DNA of 64,000 nucleotides from Dehalogenimonas etheniformans (GTDB taxonomy: Bacteria; Chloroflexota; Dehalococcoidia; Dehalococcoidales; Dehalococcoidaceae): the NCBI RefSeq assembly GCF_014672715.2, contig NZ_CP058566.2, forward strand, positions 868,001-932,000, given 5' to 3'. The notes below the pieces were generated by a model. That model searched no databases and was not told the DNA's origin. It was given only the letters and a program-made list of their open reading frames with translations. The position numbers were made by a program, and so were the translations under genes. Below are positions 27,156 through 37,100 of this stretch, one piece after another (positions within the stretch are counted from its first letter, which is position 1; each line of letters opens with the position of its first letter).

Positions 27156-28916
27156 ATGCTCGATCCTACCAAACTTCAAGACTGGCAGATTGCCGAAGAA
27201 GCCGAAAAGTCGATGAAATCGGTGCACCGATTGGCTTCGGAATGGGGGATCCTTGACAATGAACTGTTGCCTTATGGCCACCATCTCGGCAAGGTCGACT
27301 ATGCCGCGGTCTTAGACCGCCTAAAAGAACGTCCCGATGGAAAATACATCGATGTCACCGCCATCACGCCCACTCCTCTCGGCGAGGGCAAGAGCACCAC
27401 GACCATCGGATTGGTCCAGGGTCTGGCAAAAAGGAATGATAAGGTTTCCGGTGCCATCCGCCAGCCTTCGGGCGGGCCGACGTTCAATATCAAGGGATCG
27501 GCGGCGGGAGGGGGACTCTCGCAGTGCATACCGCTGACACCTTTTTCACTGGGACTAACCGGCGATATAGACTCGGTAACCAACGCGCACAATCTCGCGA
27601 TGGTCTCCTTGACGGCCCGTTTACAGCACGAAGCAACCAACAACGACGAGTTTTTGGCCAAACGAAACCTCCGAAGATTGAACATAGATCCGACCAACGT
27701 GCCGATGCGTTGGGTGATTGATTTCTGCGCCCAGTCTCTCAGGGATATCATCATAGGCCTTGGCGGCAAGAACGATGGCTACATGATGAGATCCGGATTT
27801 GCCATCTCGGTAAGTTCCGAGGTAATGGCTATCCTGGCGATCTTCACCAGTCTTCGTGACCTCCGGGAACGTATCGGCCGCATCGTTGTGGCTTATGACC
27901 GGCAGGGCAACCCTATCACCACCCACGATCTTGAAGTAGATGGTGCCATGACTGCGTGGCTCGTCCGGGCGTCAAACCCCAATTTGTTGCAGACTACTGA
28001 AGGGCAGCCGGTGATGGTCCATGCCGGGCCGTTTGCCAATATCGCTGTTGGACAGTCTTCCATCGTCGCCGACAGAGTGGCATTGAAATTGTCCGATTAT
28101 CACGTCACCGAAAGCGGTTTCGGAGCCGATATCGGGTTCGAAAAATTTTGGAATATCAAATGCCGCGTAAGTGGCTTGAGACCCAATTGCGCTGTAATAG
28201 TGGCTACGGTCCGTGCATTGAAGATGCACGGCGGCGGGCCCAAGGTAGTCCCGGGGAAGCCGTTGGACGTGACTTACACCCAGTCCGACCCTGCTCTGGT
28301 TGAGAGAGGATTAGCGAACCTCCTGGCCCATATCGAGACAGTCAAAGTATCCGGAATCAATCCAGTGGTTTGCATCAATAATTTCCACACCGATTCAGAT
28401 GAAGAAATCGCAGTAATAAAAGATGCTGTTGAGAATGCCGGAGCCCGCGCTGCTGTATCCAGGCATTGGCTGCTTGGTGGCGAAGGTGCCCTCGAATTGG
28501 CCGACGCGGTGATCGATGCCTGCGAAGAGAAAAACGATTTCAGACTGCTGTATGAAGATGCTTTGTCCTTGAGAGCCCGCATTGAAAAGATTGCGACTGA
28601 AGTCTATGGGGCCGCCGGAGTCAGCTACACACCTGAGGCCAGGACAAAAGCGGAAGCTATCGAGGCAGACATTTCTAAATCGAACTTTGCCACTTGCATG
28701 GTTAAAACTCACCTGAGTCTATCCCACGATCCTACGCTGAAAGGCCGGCCTTCAGGGTGGACTCTTCCGATACGAGATATTCTTGTTTATAATGGGGCCG
28801 GATTCATCGTGCCCGTGGCCGGAGACATAAAGCTAATGCCCGGCACCTCTTCAGACCCCGCTTTCCGACGCATTGATGTTGATGTCGAAACAGGGAAGGT
28901 CAAGGGTCTCTTTTAA
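27156..28916 (+). CDS. fhs: formate-tetrahydrofolate ligase
   Basis: A 586-residue enzyme forming 10-formyl-tetrahydrofolate from formate, THF and ATP, the entry step of the methyl branch of the Wood-Ljungdahl pathway. The N-terminal P-loop [16 protein letters not shown] and the [19 protein letters not shown] loop are clear. A conserved HGGPFANIAHG region is altered to [11 protein letters not shown]. The frame opens at 27069 but the promoter covers that part; ATG 27156 has GGAAGG upstream and starts the conserved N-terminus. About 30 residues longer than clostridial enzymes. Head of the C1 gene run. Confidence 0.94.
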   Translation: MLDPTKLQDWQIAEEAEKSMKSVHRLASEWGILDNELLPYGHHLGKVDYAAVLDRLKERPDGKYIDVTAITPTPLGEGKSTTTIGLVQGLAKRNDKVSGAIRQPSGGPTFNIKGSAAGGGLSQCIPLTPFSLGLTGDIDSVTNAHNLAMVSLTARLQHEATNNDEFLAKRNLRRLNIDPTNVPMRWVIDFCAQSLRDIIIGLGGKNDGYMMRSGFAISVSSEVMAILAIFTSLRDLRERIGRIVVAYDRQGNPITTHDLEVDGAMTAWLVRASNPNLLQTTEGQPVMVHAGPFANIAVGQSSIVADRVALKLSDYHVTESGFGADIGFEKFWNIKCRVSGLRPNCAVIVATVRALKMHGGGPKVVPGKPLDVTYTQSDPALVERGLANLLAHIETVKVSGINPVVCINNFHTDSDEEIAVIKDAVENAGARAAVSRHWLLGGEGALELADAVIDACEEKNDFRLLYEDALSLRARIEKIATEVYGAAGVSYTPEARTKAEAIEADISKSNFATCMVKTHLSLSHDPTLKGRPSGWTLPIRDILVYNGAGFIVPVAGDIKLMPGTSSDPAFRRIDVDVETGKVKGLF

Positions 28917-28925
28917 CCTTATCAC

Positions 28926-30842
28926 ATGAACAAACCGATTAACGTTCGTTTCAACCCCGCAGGCATCTCTATTGGCGCCTTAGAGGGTGACAACCTGCTC
29001 GACATCGCCCGGAACGCCGGTGTGGGCATAGCCGCTTCTTGCGGCGGTGACGGTGTTTGCGGCACCTGCAAGGTGCTGATAGAGCGAGGCGCGGTCGACG
29101 GTCCGAAGGGATTTGTGCTATGCGAGGAGGACCTGGCGCAAGGAATACGGCTGGCCTGCCAGACCTGGGTTCTTACCGACCTCGTGGTTACAGTGTTACC
29201 CGGGGCTCAGGCGCCCGCCTCAATCGGGCATCTCCGGGCCCTTGTCACCCGTGAAGAGATCATGGCAGCTACCGATTGGCGTTTCGCTCCTCCGGTTTTC
29301 AAGCTGTATATTGAATTACCTGTCCCAAATCTGCAGGACAATTCAAGCGATCTTACCCGCCTGGAACGGGCTCTCGAATCAAATGGGATTGCCAACCCTT
29401 TAATGGGGATTTCCTTTTTAAAAAAGCTACCTGTCGCAGTCAGAGAAAACAATTGGAAGATCACACTGACGGTTTTGAAGGAGCGGCGCGGGCTCAGGTT
29501 GACCGATGTGGAGTCAGGGGATACCAGGAATAGTAATTTTGGACTTGCGTTCGATATCGGGACTACCGGGGTCAGGGGCGAGTTATTGGATCTCGTCGAG
29601 GGTAAAGTCCTGGCACAAGGAGTGGAATACAACGGTCAGCGAGTTTATGGCGATGACGTTATCAGCCGTGTAAATTATTCCGGAAAAACCGGCGGTTTGG
29701 ACCAGTTGCAACGGGCCGTCGTAGCAACACTGAACCAACTTATATCCGGCATGATCGGGCACGCAGGAGTCAAACGAAGATCTATTACACACGTGATGAT
29801 CGGGGCGAATACTACCATGACCCAGTTGCTGCTGGGGCTGGAATCAAAATATCTGAGGCTCGAACCCTATGTGCCTGTCGCTTCCATATTACCAGTCCTT
29901 TCCGCCGGCAATATCGGACTTGATCTGGATTGCGATGTACCGGTTTCGACGATTCCTGCGGTTGCCAGCTATGTCGGAGGCGATATAGTGTCCGGCCTTG
30001 TAGGTACGGGGATTTTCCAACGTCCCGAAACAGTTCTTTACATCGATATCGGCACCAATGGGGAAATCGTTGTCGGGAACAGAGAGTGGATGGTCTCCGC
30101 CTCGTGCTCTGCCGGCCCGGCTTTTGAGGGCGGAGGCATCCGCCATGGGATGCTGGCGACCGCCGGCGCGATTGAATCCTTCAATATCGATGCTAACGGC
30201 GCCCCGGTGGTCACCACCATCGGGGGAGATAGACCACGCGGTATTTGCGGCGCCGGTCTTATCAGCGCGGTGGCGAGGCTGTTCCTGAATGGCGTGATAA
30301 ATCAAAAGGGTAAGTTCAATATTGAAAACGCCAAGTATGTACGAGCCGGTGAAGACGGCGCCGAGTACCTACTGATCTCTGCATTGTCTTCTGCGATCGG
30401 CAAAGACATCGTGTTGACGGAAATCGATATCGAGAACCTGATGCGAGCAAAAGGTGCAATGTACGCCGGCTATCAAACATTATTGGATAGCGTAGATCTG
30501 ACATTCGATGGTTTAGATCGCGTGATTGTCGCCGGTACCTTCGGCACTCACCTCGACATCGAAGATGCGATTACGATTGGCCTGTTACCGGACATCAATC
30601 GGAGCAAGTTTGTATTTATCGGCAACGGATCTCTGCTAGGCGCCAGGCTTTCCAGTTTTTCAACCGAACTTATTGAAGCAGGACGCAGTGTAGCCAGCCT
30701 GGTGACTAACATTGAACTTTCGGAAAACTCGTCTTTCATGGAGAACTATACGGCTTCAATGTTTTTACCTCACACCGACGTGCGCCTGTTTCCGTCAATC
30801 AATCGACAATCAGGTGAGCCAGTTGATGGGGACGCACAATGA
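28926..30842 (+). CDS. reductive activator of corrinoid protein (2Fe-2S plus ASKHA)
   Basis: A 638-residue protein of the RACE type. Residues about 35-80 form a 2Fe-2S ferredoxin domain (CGGDGVCGTCKV with a later Cys in RLACQT); a linker follows; from about residue 205 an ASKHA ATPase domain (FDIGTTGVRGELLD, DIGTNGEIVVGN, GGGIRHGM) continues to the end. Such proteins use ATP to push an electron uphill onto inactive Co(II) corrinoid, restoring Co(I). The neighbours acsC and acsD encode the corrinoid iron-sulfur protein, its expected client (AcsV-like role). Overlaps cooC by four bases. Confidence 0.9.
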   Translation: MNKPINVRFNPAGISIGALEGDNLLDIARNAGVGIAASCGGDGVCGTCKVLIERGAVDGPKGFVLCEEDLAQGIRLACQTWVLTDLVVTVLPGAQAPASIGHLRALVTREEIMAATDWRFAPPVFKLYIELPVPNLQDNSSDLTRLERALESNGIANPLMGISFLKKLPVAVRENNWKITLTVLKERRGLRLTDVESGDTRNSNFGLAFDIGTTGVRGELLDLVEGKVLAQGVEYNGQRVYGDDVISRVNYSGKTGGLDQLQRAVVATLNQLISGMIGHAGVKRRSITHVMIGANTTMTQLLLGLESKYLRLEPYVPVASILPVLSAGNIGLDLDCDVPVSTIPAVASYVGGDIVSGLVGTGIFQRPETVLYIDIGTNGEIVVGNREWMVSASCSAGPAFEGGGIRHGMLATAGAIESFNIDANGAPVVTTIGGDRPRGICGAGLISAVARLFLNGVINQKGKFNIENAKYVRAGEDGAEYLLISALSSAIGKDIVLTEIDIENLMRAKGAMYAGYQTLLDSVDLTFDGLDRVIVAGTFGTHLDIEDAITIGLLPDINRSKFVFIGNGSLLGARLSSFSTELIEAGRSVASLVTNIELSENSSFMENYTASMFLPHTDVRLFPSINRQSGEPVDGDAQ

Positions 30843-31618
30843 CTGTCTCTATCGCTATGGCGGGCAAAGGAGGGACGGGCAAAACCTCCATCGCTTGTCT
30901 GATTATTCGCTATCTTCTAAGGCATGAAGGCTCGCCAGTGCTGGCGGTTGACGCCGATCCGGCAGCTAACCTCGGGCTAGGACTTGGCCTAAACTTCGGA
31001 AATACTATCGGATCTATCCTTGCCGAATATAACGAGAATAAACTCGCAATTCCGGCTGGTTTGTCTAAAGATGCGTTTCTCAATTCAAAATTGAACGAAT
31101 CCATAATAGAAAGCCAGGGTATCGACTTAATTACGATGGGCCGTGGCGAGGGATCGGGCTGCTATTGTTTTCCCAACAATGTGCTGAAGTCCTTCATAGA
31201 CAGGCTTTTGCCTAACTACAAGTTCATGGTTATGGACAATGAAGCAGGTCTGGAACATCTGAGCCGGGGTACGACCGAATCGATCGATCATCTCGTTATC
31301 GTTTCCAATCATTCGGTTAAGGGTGCGCGTACCGTAGGCACGATAATTCAGTTGATAAGCGAACTGAAACTCGATATCAAACGGAGATGGGTCGTGTTGA
31401 ACCAGTCGCCTGATAAGGTCGATCCTCTCGTCGAAGCCGAGTTCGCCCGCCTTGGCGTATCGTTAGACGCCAGAATACCAGAAGATCGACTTATCCTGGA
31501 ATATGACTGGAACCAGAGGTCATTGCTGGATATACCCGAGGGAGCCCTATCGGTAACAGCCGTTGATAAAATGATGAAACTTATTCTTTCGAAAAGATCA
31601 AGCGAGGTCCGTGCATGA
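30839..31618 (+). CDS. cooC: CooC/AcsF-type nickel insertion ATPase
   Basis: A 259-residue MinD/ParA-family ATPase. Deviant Walker A MAGKGGTGKTSIA is at the N-terminus, DADPAANLG is switch-like, and GEGSGCYCFPNN holds the CxC pair that binds metal and bridges the dimer in CooC. It matures the nickel sites of CO dehydrogenase or acetyl-CoA synthase. Since acsB is present and no CO dehydrogenase gene is seen, its client here is probably the A-cluster of AcsB. ATGA overlaps with both neighbours indicate tight coupling. Confidence 0.92.
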   Translation: MTVSIAMAGKGGTGKTSIACLIIRYLLRHEGSPVLAVDADPAANLGLGLGLNFGNTIGSILAEYNENKLAIPAGLSKDAFLNSKLNESIIESQGIDLITMGRGEGSGCYCFPNNVLKSFIDRLLPNYKFMVMDNEAGLEHLSRGTTESIDHLVIVSNHSVKGARTVGTIIQLISELKLDIKRRWVVLNQSPDKVDPLVEAEFARLGVSLDARIPEDRLILEYDWNQRSLLDIPEGALSVTAVDKMMKLILSKRSSEVRA

Positions 31619-32502
31619 CAGCCAGGATAATCAGCGGTACCGAGATTGCCCAGAAAATTCGCGAAGAGCTCAAAGAAGAGATAGATCTGCTTAAATCCAG
31701 GCACGGAATCACACCCGGCCTTGCTACAGTGATAGTCGGCGATGACCCGGCGTCCCAAACTTACGTCAGTTCAAAGATCAAGTCCTGTCAGGCGCTGGGC
31801 ATTTTTTCGACCAATTATCCATTGCATGAATCCACTTCCGAAAAGGAACTGCTCTACCTCGTGAAGACCCTCAACGACGACCCCACGATTAACGGCATAT
31901 TGGTGCAGGTGCCTTTGCCCAAACATATTAATGAGAACAAGGTGCTCACAGCCATTCATCCTGATAAAGATGTCGACGGATTTCATCCGGTTAATATCGG
32001 ACGAATGGTCATCGGCGAGCAAGGGCTGTTGCCCTGTACTCCAGCCGGTATCCAACAAATGTTGATGAGAAGCCATGTCGAAACAAACGGAGCTGAGGTG
32101 GTAATCGTCGGAAGATCAAACATCGTAGGCAAGCCGATAGCCAATATGCTCATGCAGAAGGCTGGCGGAGCCAACGCTACGGTGACCGTGTGCCACTCCG
32201 CCACCCGTGATATTGCCAGTCATACGCGCCGCGCCGATATCCTTATATCAGCCATCGGGAAACCACGTTTCATCACCGCCGATATGGTCAAACCGGGCGC
32301 AACGGTGATCGACGTAGGTACCAACGAGATCGGCAAGACTCCCGCAGGCAAGCGAATCTTGTGTGGCGACGTCGATTTTGATAATGTAAAGACTGTTGCC
32401 GGAGCCATCACACCGGTTCCCGGTGGCGTCGGTCCGATGACAATCGTCATTCTGATGGCCAACACGGTCAAAGCCGCCAAGCTTGCCCACGGCTTACAAT
32501 AG
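31615..32502 (+). CDS. folD: methylene-THF dehydrogenase/cyclohydrolase
   Basis: A 295-residue bifunctional enzyme turning 10-formyl-THF into methylene-THF with NAD(P)H. The catalytic lysine and tyrosine lie in YVSSKIKSCQALGI and the dinucleotide loop in GRSNIVGKPIANML; the C-terminal PVPGGVGPMT signature is complete. It follows Fhs in the pathway and overlaps cooC by four bases. Confidence 0.96.
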   Translation: MTARIISGTEIAQKIREELKEEIDLLKSRHGITPGLATVIVGDDPASQTYVSSKIKSCQALGIFSTNYPLHESTSEKELLYLVKTLNDDPTINGILVQVPLPKHINENKVLTAIHPDKDVDGFHPVNIGRMVIGEQGLLPCTPAGIQQMLMRSHVETNGAEVVIVGRSNIVGKPIANMLMQKAGGANATVTVCHSATRDIASHTRRADILISAIGKPRFITADMVKPGATVIDVGTNEIGKTPAGKRILCGDVDFDNVKTVAGAITPVPGGVGPMTIVILMANTVKAAKLAHGLQ

Positions 32503-32540
32503 CTCTGGAGCCGATTACCGCCCCCGAACGAGAGGAATTT

Positions 32541-33482
32541 ATGGCCGTCGAAATGCCTAGAATAAACTATTCCGGAACGATCCGTTCAATTCACCTGGGT
32601 GATGGGGAAAAAGGCATCACCGTTGGTGGCGAGGTTAGTTACCCGTTTTACTCGTTCGAAGGCGCTTCGCCCAATTTGCCTCGCATAGCCATGGAAGTCT
32701 ACGATGAGGCCCCATCAGATTGGCCTGAGGCAGCAAAGGCGCCTTTTGTAGATGTGATGGGCAACCCCGTCGCCTGGGCTAAAAAATGCGTTCAAGTCTA
32801 CGGAGCCGAAATGATCTGTCTGCAGCTGCAGAGCACAGACCCCAACGGCAGCGATAGAGATCCCCGAACGGCAGCCAAGGTCGTCGCTGAAGTCGCTTAT
32901 GCCATCGACGTTCCCCTTATCGTCTGGGGTACCGCAAATCACGAAAAGGACATCGAGGTGCTGAGAGCGGTCGCCGAACTCGTCCAGGACCGCTGCCTGG
33001 CACTGGGACCGGTAGAGGAAGGTGATTACAAAAAGATCGCGGCGGCTGCGATGGCTTACGGTCACACTGTCATTGCATCCAGCCCTATCGACATCAATCT
33101 AGCCAAACAGTTGAACATACTGATGGCCAACCTGGGGGTCAAATCCGATAACATGATAATGGACCCGACGGTGAGCGCCATCGGTTACGGGATTGAATAT
33201 GCCTACTCGGTGATGGAGCGCATCAGGATGGCCGCGCTGACCCAACAAGATGAGAAACTCCAGTTCCCTCTAATCTGCAACATCGCTCGTGAAACCTGGA
33301 AATCCAAGGAAGCAAAGATTTCCGAATCCGAAGACCCAAGGCTTGGAGATGCCGAAAAGCGAGGCATAACGCTTGAAGCCATGAGTGCTACCCTGCTTCT
33401 GTTGGCTGGCGCGGATATTTTAATTATGAGGCATCCCGAAGCCATTAAACTGGTTAGCGAAATGATCGGTGATCTCAGCTGA
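32541..33482 (+). CDS. acsD: corrinoid iron-sulfur protein small subunit
   Basis: A 313-residue TIM-barrel subunit (AcsD/CdhD) of the corrinoid iron-sulfur protein that carries the methyl group from methyl-THF to acetyl-CoA synthase. Diagnostic stretches are GGEVSYPFYSFEGASPN and DPTVSAIGYGIEYAYSVMERIR. GAGAGGAA lies just before the ATG. Followed by acsB and acsC; the large subunit that holds the 4Fe-4S cluster and part of the cobamide is acsC. Confidence 0.94.
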   Translation: MAVEMPRINYSGTIRSIHLGDGEKGITVGGEVSYPFYSFEGASPNLPRIAMEVYDEAPSDWPEAAKAPFVDVMGNPVAWAKKCVQVYGAEMICLQLQSTDPNGSDRDPRTAAKVVAEVAYAIDVPLIVWGTANHEKDIEVLRAVAELVQDRCLALGPVEEGDYKKIAAAAMAYGHTVIASSPIDINLAKQLNILMANLGVKSDNMIMDPTVSAIGYGIEYAYSVMERIRMAALTQQDEKLQFPLICNIARETWKSKEAKISESEDPRLGDAEKRGITLEAMSATLLLLAGADILIMRHPEAIKLVSEMIGDLS

Positions 33483-33513
33483 GTCGAGACTACGTCTTAT
33501 CGAGGGAACTCAA

Positions 33514-35697
33514 ATGTCAAACTTGATAGCTTCCGCCACCATTAAAGGCGCCCATAGTCTGGTTGACCGTGCTGAAACAGCCTGGCAAAACACTCTGGCA
33601 CGTTATGGGACCGGGAAACTAATCGGTTTCCCGAATACTGCTTATTTTCTTCCTGTGATTTATGGAGTCACCGCTCAAAAAGTACAGACGCTGGGCGATG
33701 CGGCACAGGTGATCCAACGTTGCCGGGACATTTTACCGGGGTGGATGAATCCTGACGATACCCTATCTTCTCTCGAACCGGTGCTCAATGCCGGGTTGGC
33801 AGCCTTGTTTGCCGAAGAAATTATTGAGGCGATCCGATACCTTGAGATGCCTGACTTTTATACTCAGTCGGAAGACCCCCGAGCAGATAACGTCTGGTTG
33901 GGAGCCGCCGACGATATTATTTTAAGAAAAAGGGGAGTTGAATTTGTCGACGGCAGTGCTCCGGGTTTTGCCGCAATCCTCGGTGCTGCCCCATCAAATA
34001 CGGTTGCCGCAAAGATCGCCACCGACCTTCAGCAGAAAAACCTTTATACGTTCATGAGTGCTTCAAGCGGCGGGCGTCGCATGTCTGAACAATTGCTCGA
34101 ATCCGGCGTCCAGGTCGGTTGGCCGACGAGACTGGTTTCCTTCGGCCCCGACGTATCATCAACCGTATTTGCCATCGGGTTTGCCGTTCGAGTCGCGTTA
34201 TCTTTCGGAAATATTGTACCGGGTCGCTCAAAGGAATTATTCGAATATTGCAAAAATCGAGTTTATGCTTTTGTAATGGCACTTGGCGACGTCAATGAAG
34301 AATGGGTGGCGACTGCAGCCGGGGCTCTCAATTTCGGATTTCCAGTGATCGCCGATACCCCGATACCGGAAATTCCGTTGGCGGTAGTCGCCGATGTCCC
34401 CCATGATAAGATCGTCAACCGGGCTATCGACGTTCGCGGGCTGAAGATCGTTGTTAACGAAGTGCCTGTTCCCGTCGCCTACGGCCCTGCCTACGAGGGG
34501 GAAAGAGTCAGGGGCGAAGACATTTATCTGGAATGCGGCGGCGGCCGGACCCCGATGGTTGAATGGGTGACTTCAAAGCCGATTGACGATGTCGTTGACG
34601 GGCTGGTAACAGTCAACGGGCCCGACGTGAACGAAGTCTCCGCGGGCGCTAAATTACCTCTGGCAATACTGGTCGAGGTCGCCGGAAGACAGATGCAGGA
34701 CGACTATGAACCTATTCTAGAACGGCAGATACATCATCTGATCAACTACGCTCAGGGCGTCATGCACATCGGCCAAAGGGATATCGCCTGGTTGCGTATC
34801 AGCAAAGGTGCGGTAGAAAAAGGGTTCAGGTTGGAGCATATCGGAAAGCTGCTCCATGCCAAATTGCACCAGGATTTCGGCAGGATCTTCGATAAGCTGC
34901 AGATCAAAATATATACCAGTGCTGAAGATGTCCTGGCGATCACAGCCAAGGCTAAAGAAGCTTATGCCGCCCGGGATTCCCGTGTGGCGGGCATGACCGA
35001 TGAGTCAGTCGATACATTTTATTCATGTCTGTTATGTCAATCGTTCGCTCCATCCCACGTCTGTGTCATCAGTCCCGAGCGGACAGGGCTTTGCGGGTCG
35101 TACAATTGGATGGATTGCAAGGCTTCTTTTGAGATTAACCCGCTCGGTCCAAACCAGCCGGTACCCAAAGGCCAAACGCTGGAGCCCAGACTGGGGCAGT
35201 GGAAGGGGGTCAACGAATTCGTCTTCAAAGCTTCCAGGGGCGCCGTAGACCACTACAACTTTTATAGCATCATTTCGGACCCGATGACCGCCTGCGGCTG
35301 CATGGAATGCATTTCCGCAATCCTGCCGCTGTGTAACGGAGTGATGACGGTTAACCGGGAATTTACGGAAATGACGCCGTGCGGGATGAAATTTACCACA
35401 CTGGCAGGGACAATCGGCGGCGGAGTAACGACGCCGGGTTTCGTGGGGCATTCCAAATATAATATTACCCAGCGGAAATTTCTCGCGGCTGAAGATGGAA
35501 TCAAACGGCTGGTGTGGATGCCGCGATCTCTGAAAGAGGAGGTCAGCGACCTCTTTAACGAACGGGCAAATGAAATTGGCATTCCTGATTTGCTGAGCAG
35601 AATAGCCGATGAGACCATTGGCACGACCGAAGAAGAGATTCTTCCCTTCCTGACCGAGAAAAATCACCCTGCGCTGTCTTTAGACCCCCTGTTGTAA
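33514..35697 (+). CDS. acsB: acetyl-CoA synthase (A-cluster subunit)
   Basis: A 727-residue acetyl-CoA synthase/CdhC-like subunit that joins a methyl group, CO and CoA. The A-cluster ligands are visible: CLLCQSFAPSHVC and GLCGSYNWMDC for the 4Fe-4S cluster, and the Cys-Gly-Cys of MTACGCMECI for the distal nickel. The N-terminal CODH-binding region of bacterial AcsB is present in outline. ATG 33514 with GAGGGAAC upstream is chosen; an earlier in-frame ATG in the acsD end lacks a Shine-Dalgarno. No acsA/cooS is in the window, so the CO source is not visible. Confidence 0.95.
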   Translation: MSNLIASATIKGAHSLVDRAETAWQNTLARYGTGKLIGFPNTAYFLPVIYGVTAQKVQTLGDAAQVIQRCRDILPGWMNPDDTLSSLEPVLNAGLAALFAEEIIEAIRYLEMPDFYTQSEDPRADNVWLGAADDIILRKRGVEFVDGSAPGFAAILGAAPSNTVAAKIATDLQQKNLYTFMSASSGGRRMSEQLLESGVQVGWPTRLVSFGPDVSSTVFAIGFAVRVALSFGNIVPGRSKELFEYCKNRVYAFVMALGDVNEEWVATAAGALNFGFPVIADTPIPEIPLAVVADVPHDKIVNRAIDVRGLKIVVNEVPVPVAYGPAYEGERVRGEDIYLECGGGRTPMVEWVTSKPIDDVVDGLVTVNGPDVNEVSAGAKLPLAILVEVAGRQMQDDYEPILERQIHHLINYAQGVMHIGQRDIAWLRISKGAVEKGFRLEHIGKLLHAKLHQDFGRIFDKLQIKIYTSAEDVLAITAKAKEAYAARDSRVAGMTDESVDTFYSCLLCQSFAPSHVCVISPERTGLCGSYNWMDCKASFEINPLGPNQPVPKGQTLEPRLGQWKGVNEFVFKASRGAVDHYNFYSIISDPMTACGCMECISAILPLCNGVMTVNREFTEMTPCGMKFTTLAGTIGGGVTTPGFVGHSKYNITQRKFLAAEDGIKRLVWMPRSLKEEVSDLFNERANEIGIPDLLSRIADETIGTTEEEILPFLTEKNHPALSLDPLL

Positions 35698-35713
35698 CCT
35701 AAAGGAGACAATA

Positions 35714-37060
35714 ATGGCCCTTTCCGGGATAGAAATCTTCAAATACCTGCCGAGGACGAACTGCGGAAAATGCGGGGTGCCCACCTGTCTGGCTTTTGCC
35801 ATGAGTCTCGCTGCCGGTAAGGCGGAATTGAGTGCCTGCGCGTTCATGACCGAGGAATCAAAGATAAAGCTTGAAGCGGCTTCGGCACCGCCGCTTCGTC
35901 CGATAACCATTGTCACGGAAAGCAAACCTCTCAAAGTTGGTGGCGAAACCGTCTTGTTCCGGCATGAAAAAAGGTTTGAAAATCCCCCGGGGCTGGCGAT
36001 TATGATCAGTGATGTCATGCCTGAAGCTGAAATCGATCGCAGGCTAAAAGCGATCAAGTATTATACCTACACCCGCGTCGGCGCCACGCTTCGGCCGGAA
36101 CTGGTTGCCCTAAAATATGAGTCCGGCAACCCTGAGATTTATGCATCGTTAGCAAAACGAGCGAAAACTGAAACTGACGCTGGCATCCTTCTTATGTGCG
36201 AAGAGGTCGATGGTTTCCTGGCGGCCGCGGAGGCATGTTCGGAGAGAAAACCGGTCCTCTGTGCGATTACCGAATCGAAACTCGACCTCCTGGCTCCGGT
36301 CGCTATAGATTATGGCTTGCCGGTCGTGGCAAGAAGTAACAGTCTGGACGGATTAGCAGAACTCACCGACCGCCTTGTTAAACTTAACATCAAGGATATC
36401 ATTCTTGACACCGGCGCGAGAAGCACCAAGCAGGCTTTATTTGATCAGGTGGCTCTGCGGAGATTGGCGCTGTTGAAAAAATTTCGTGCCTTGGGCTATC
36501 CGACCATCGTTTTTCCGGGTGAGATGACCGATAACCCGCTGAAAGAGGCTCTTATAGCCTCCGTGATGATGGCGAAGTATGCCGGGATAATCGTGTTATC
36601 CGATTTCAAAGGAGAGACGTTATTCCCGTTATTGGTCGCCCGCATGAACCTGTTCAATGACCCTCAGAGGCCTCAGGCGACTGCCGAAGGGATCTATGAA
36701 ATAAACGGGCCGAATGAAAACTCACCCGTTGCCATCACGTGCAACTTCTCACTGACCTATTTCATCGTCTCCGGCGAAATAGAGAATACCCGGATGCCTG
36801 CCCACCTGCTTATCAAGGACACCGAAGGGCTCTCAGTAATGACCGCCTGGGCAGCCGGGAAGTTTGGCGCCGATAATATAGGCGGATTTGTCAAAAAGAG
36901 CGGGATTGCCGATCGGATTAAGCACCGCAAGATAATCATCCCCGGGTATATTGCCCAGGAGAGCGGCGGCCTTGAGGAGCAGCTTCCGGGATGGGAGATC
37001 ATGGTCGGACCTCGAGAAGCAGCCCATCTCCTTTCGTATCTCAAAACGAACTGGAAATAG
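35714..37060 (+). CDS. acsC: corrinoid iron-sulfur protein large subunit
   Basis: A 448-residue subunit. The N-terminus LPRTNCGKCGVPTCLAFA with a fourth Cys in ELSACAFM is the 4Fe-4S domain that reduces cobalt; the middle is a TIM barrel and the C-terminus a cobamide-binding Rossmann domain (near IIPGYIAQESGGLEEQLPG). It pairs with AcsD. AAAGGAGAC precedes the ATG. Its corrinoid would come from the salvage pathway encoded at 44.7-56 kb. Confidence 0.95.
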   Translation: MALSGIEIFKYLPRTNCGKCGVPTCLAFAMSLAAGKAELSACAFMTEESKIKLEAASAPPLRPITIVTESKPLKVGGETVLFRHEKRFENPPGLAIMISDVMPEAEIDRRLKAIKYYTYTRVGATLRPELVALKYESGNPEIYASLAKRAKTETDAGILLMCEEVDGFLAAAEACSERKPVLCAITESKLDLLAPVAIDYGLPVVARSNSLDGLAELTDRLVKLNIKDIILDTGARSTKQALFDQVALRRLALLKKFRALGYPTIVFPGEMTDNPLKEALIASVMMAKYAGIIVLSDFKGETLFPLLVARMNLFNDPQRPQATAEGIYEINGPNENSPVAITCNFSLTYFIVSGEIENTRMPAHLLIKDTEGLSVMTAWAAGKFGADNIGGFVKKSGIADRIKHRKIIIPGYIAQESGGLEEQLPGWEIMVGPREAAHLLSYLKTNWK

Positions 37061-37100
37061 ATATCGCCGTATTAACGCAGCCGAAATGAACCGAGGGCAT

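Noticed and set aside
35032-35667. Minus-strand open frame of 211 codons inside acsB
   Set aside because: Antisense shadow of the A-cluster region of acsB, no SD or recognisable domain.
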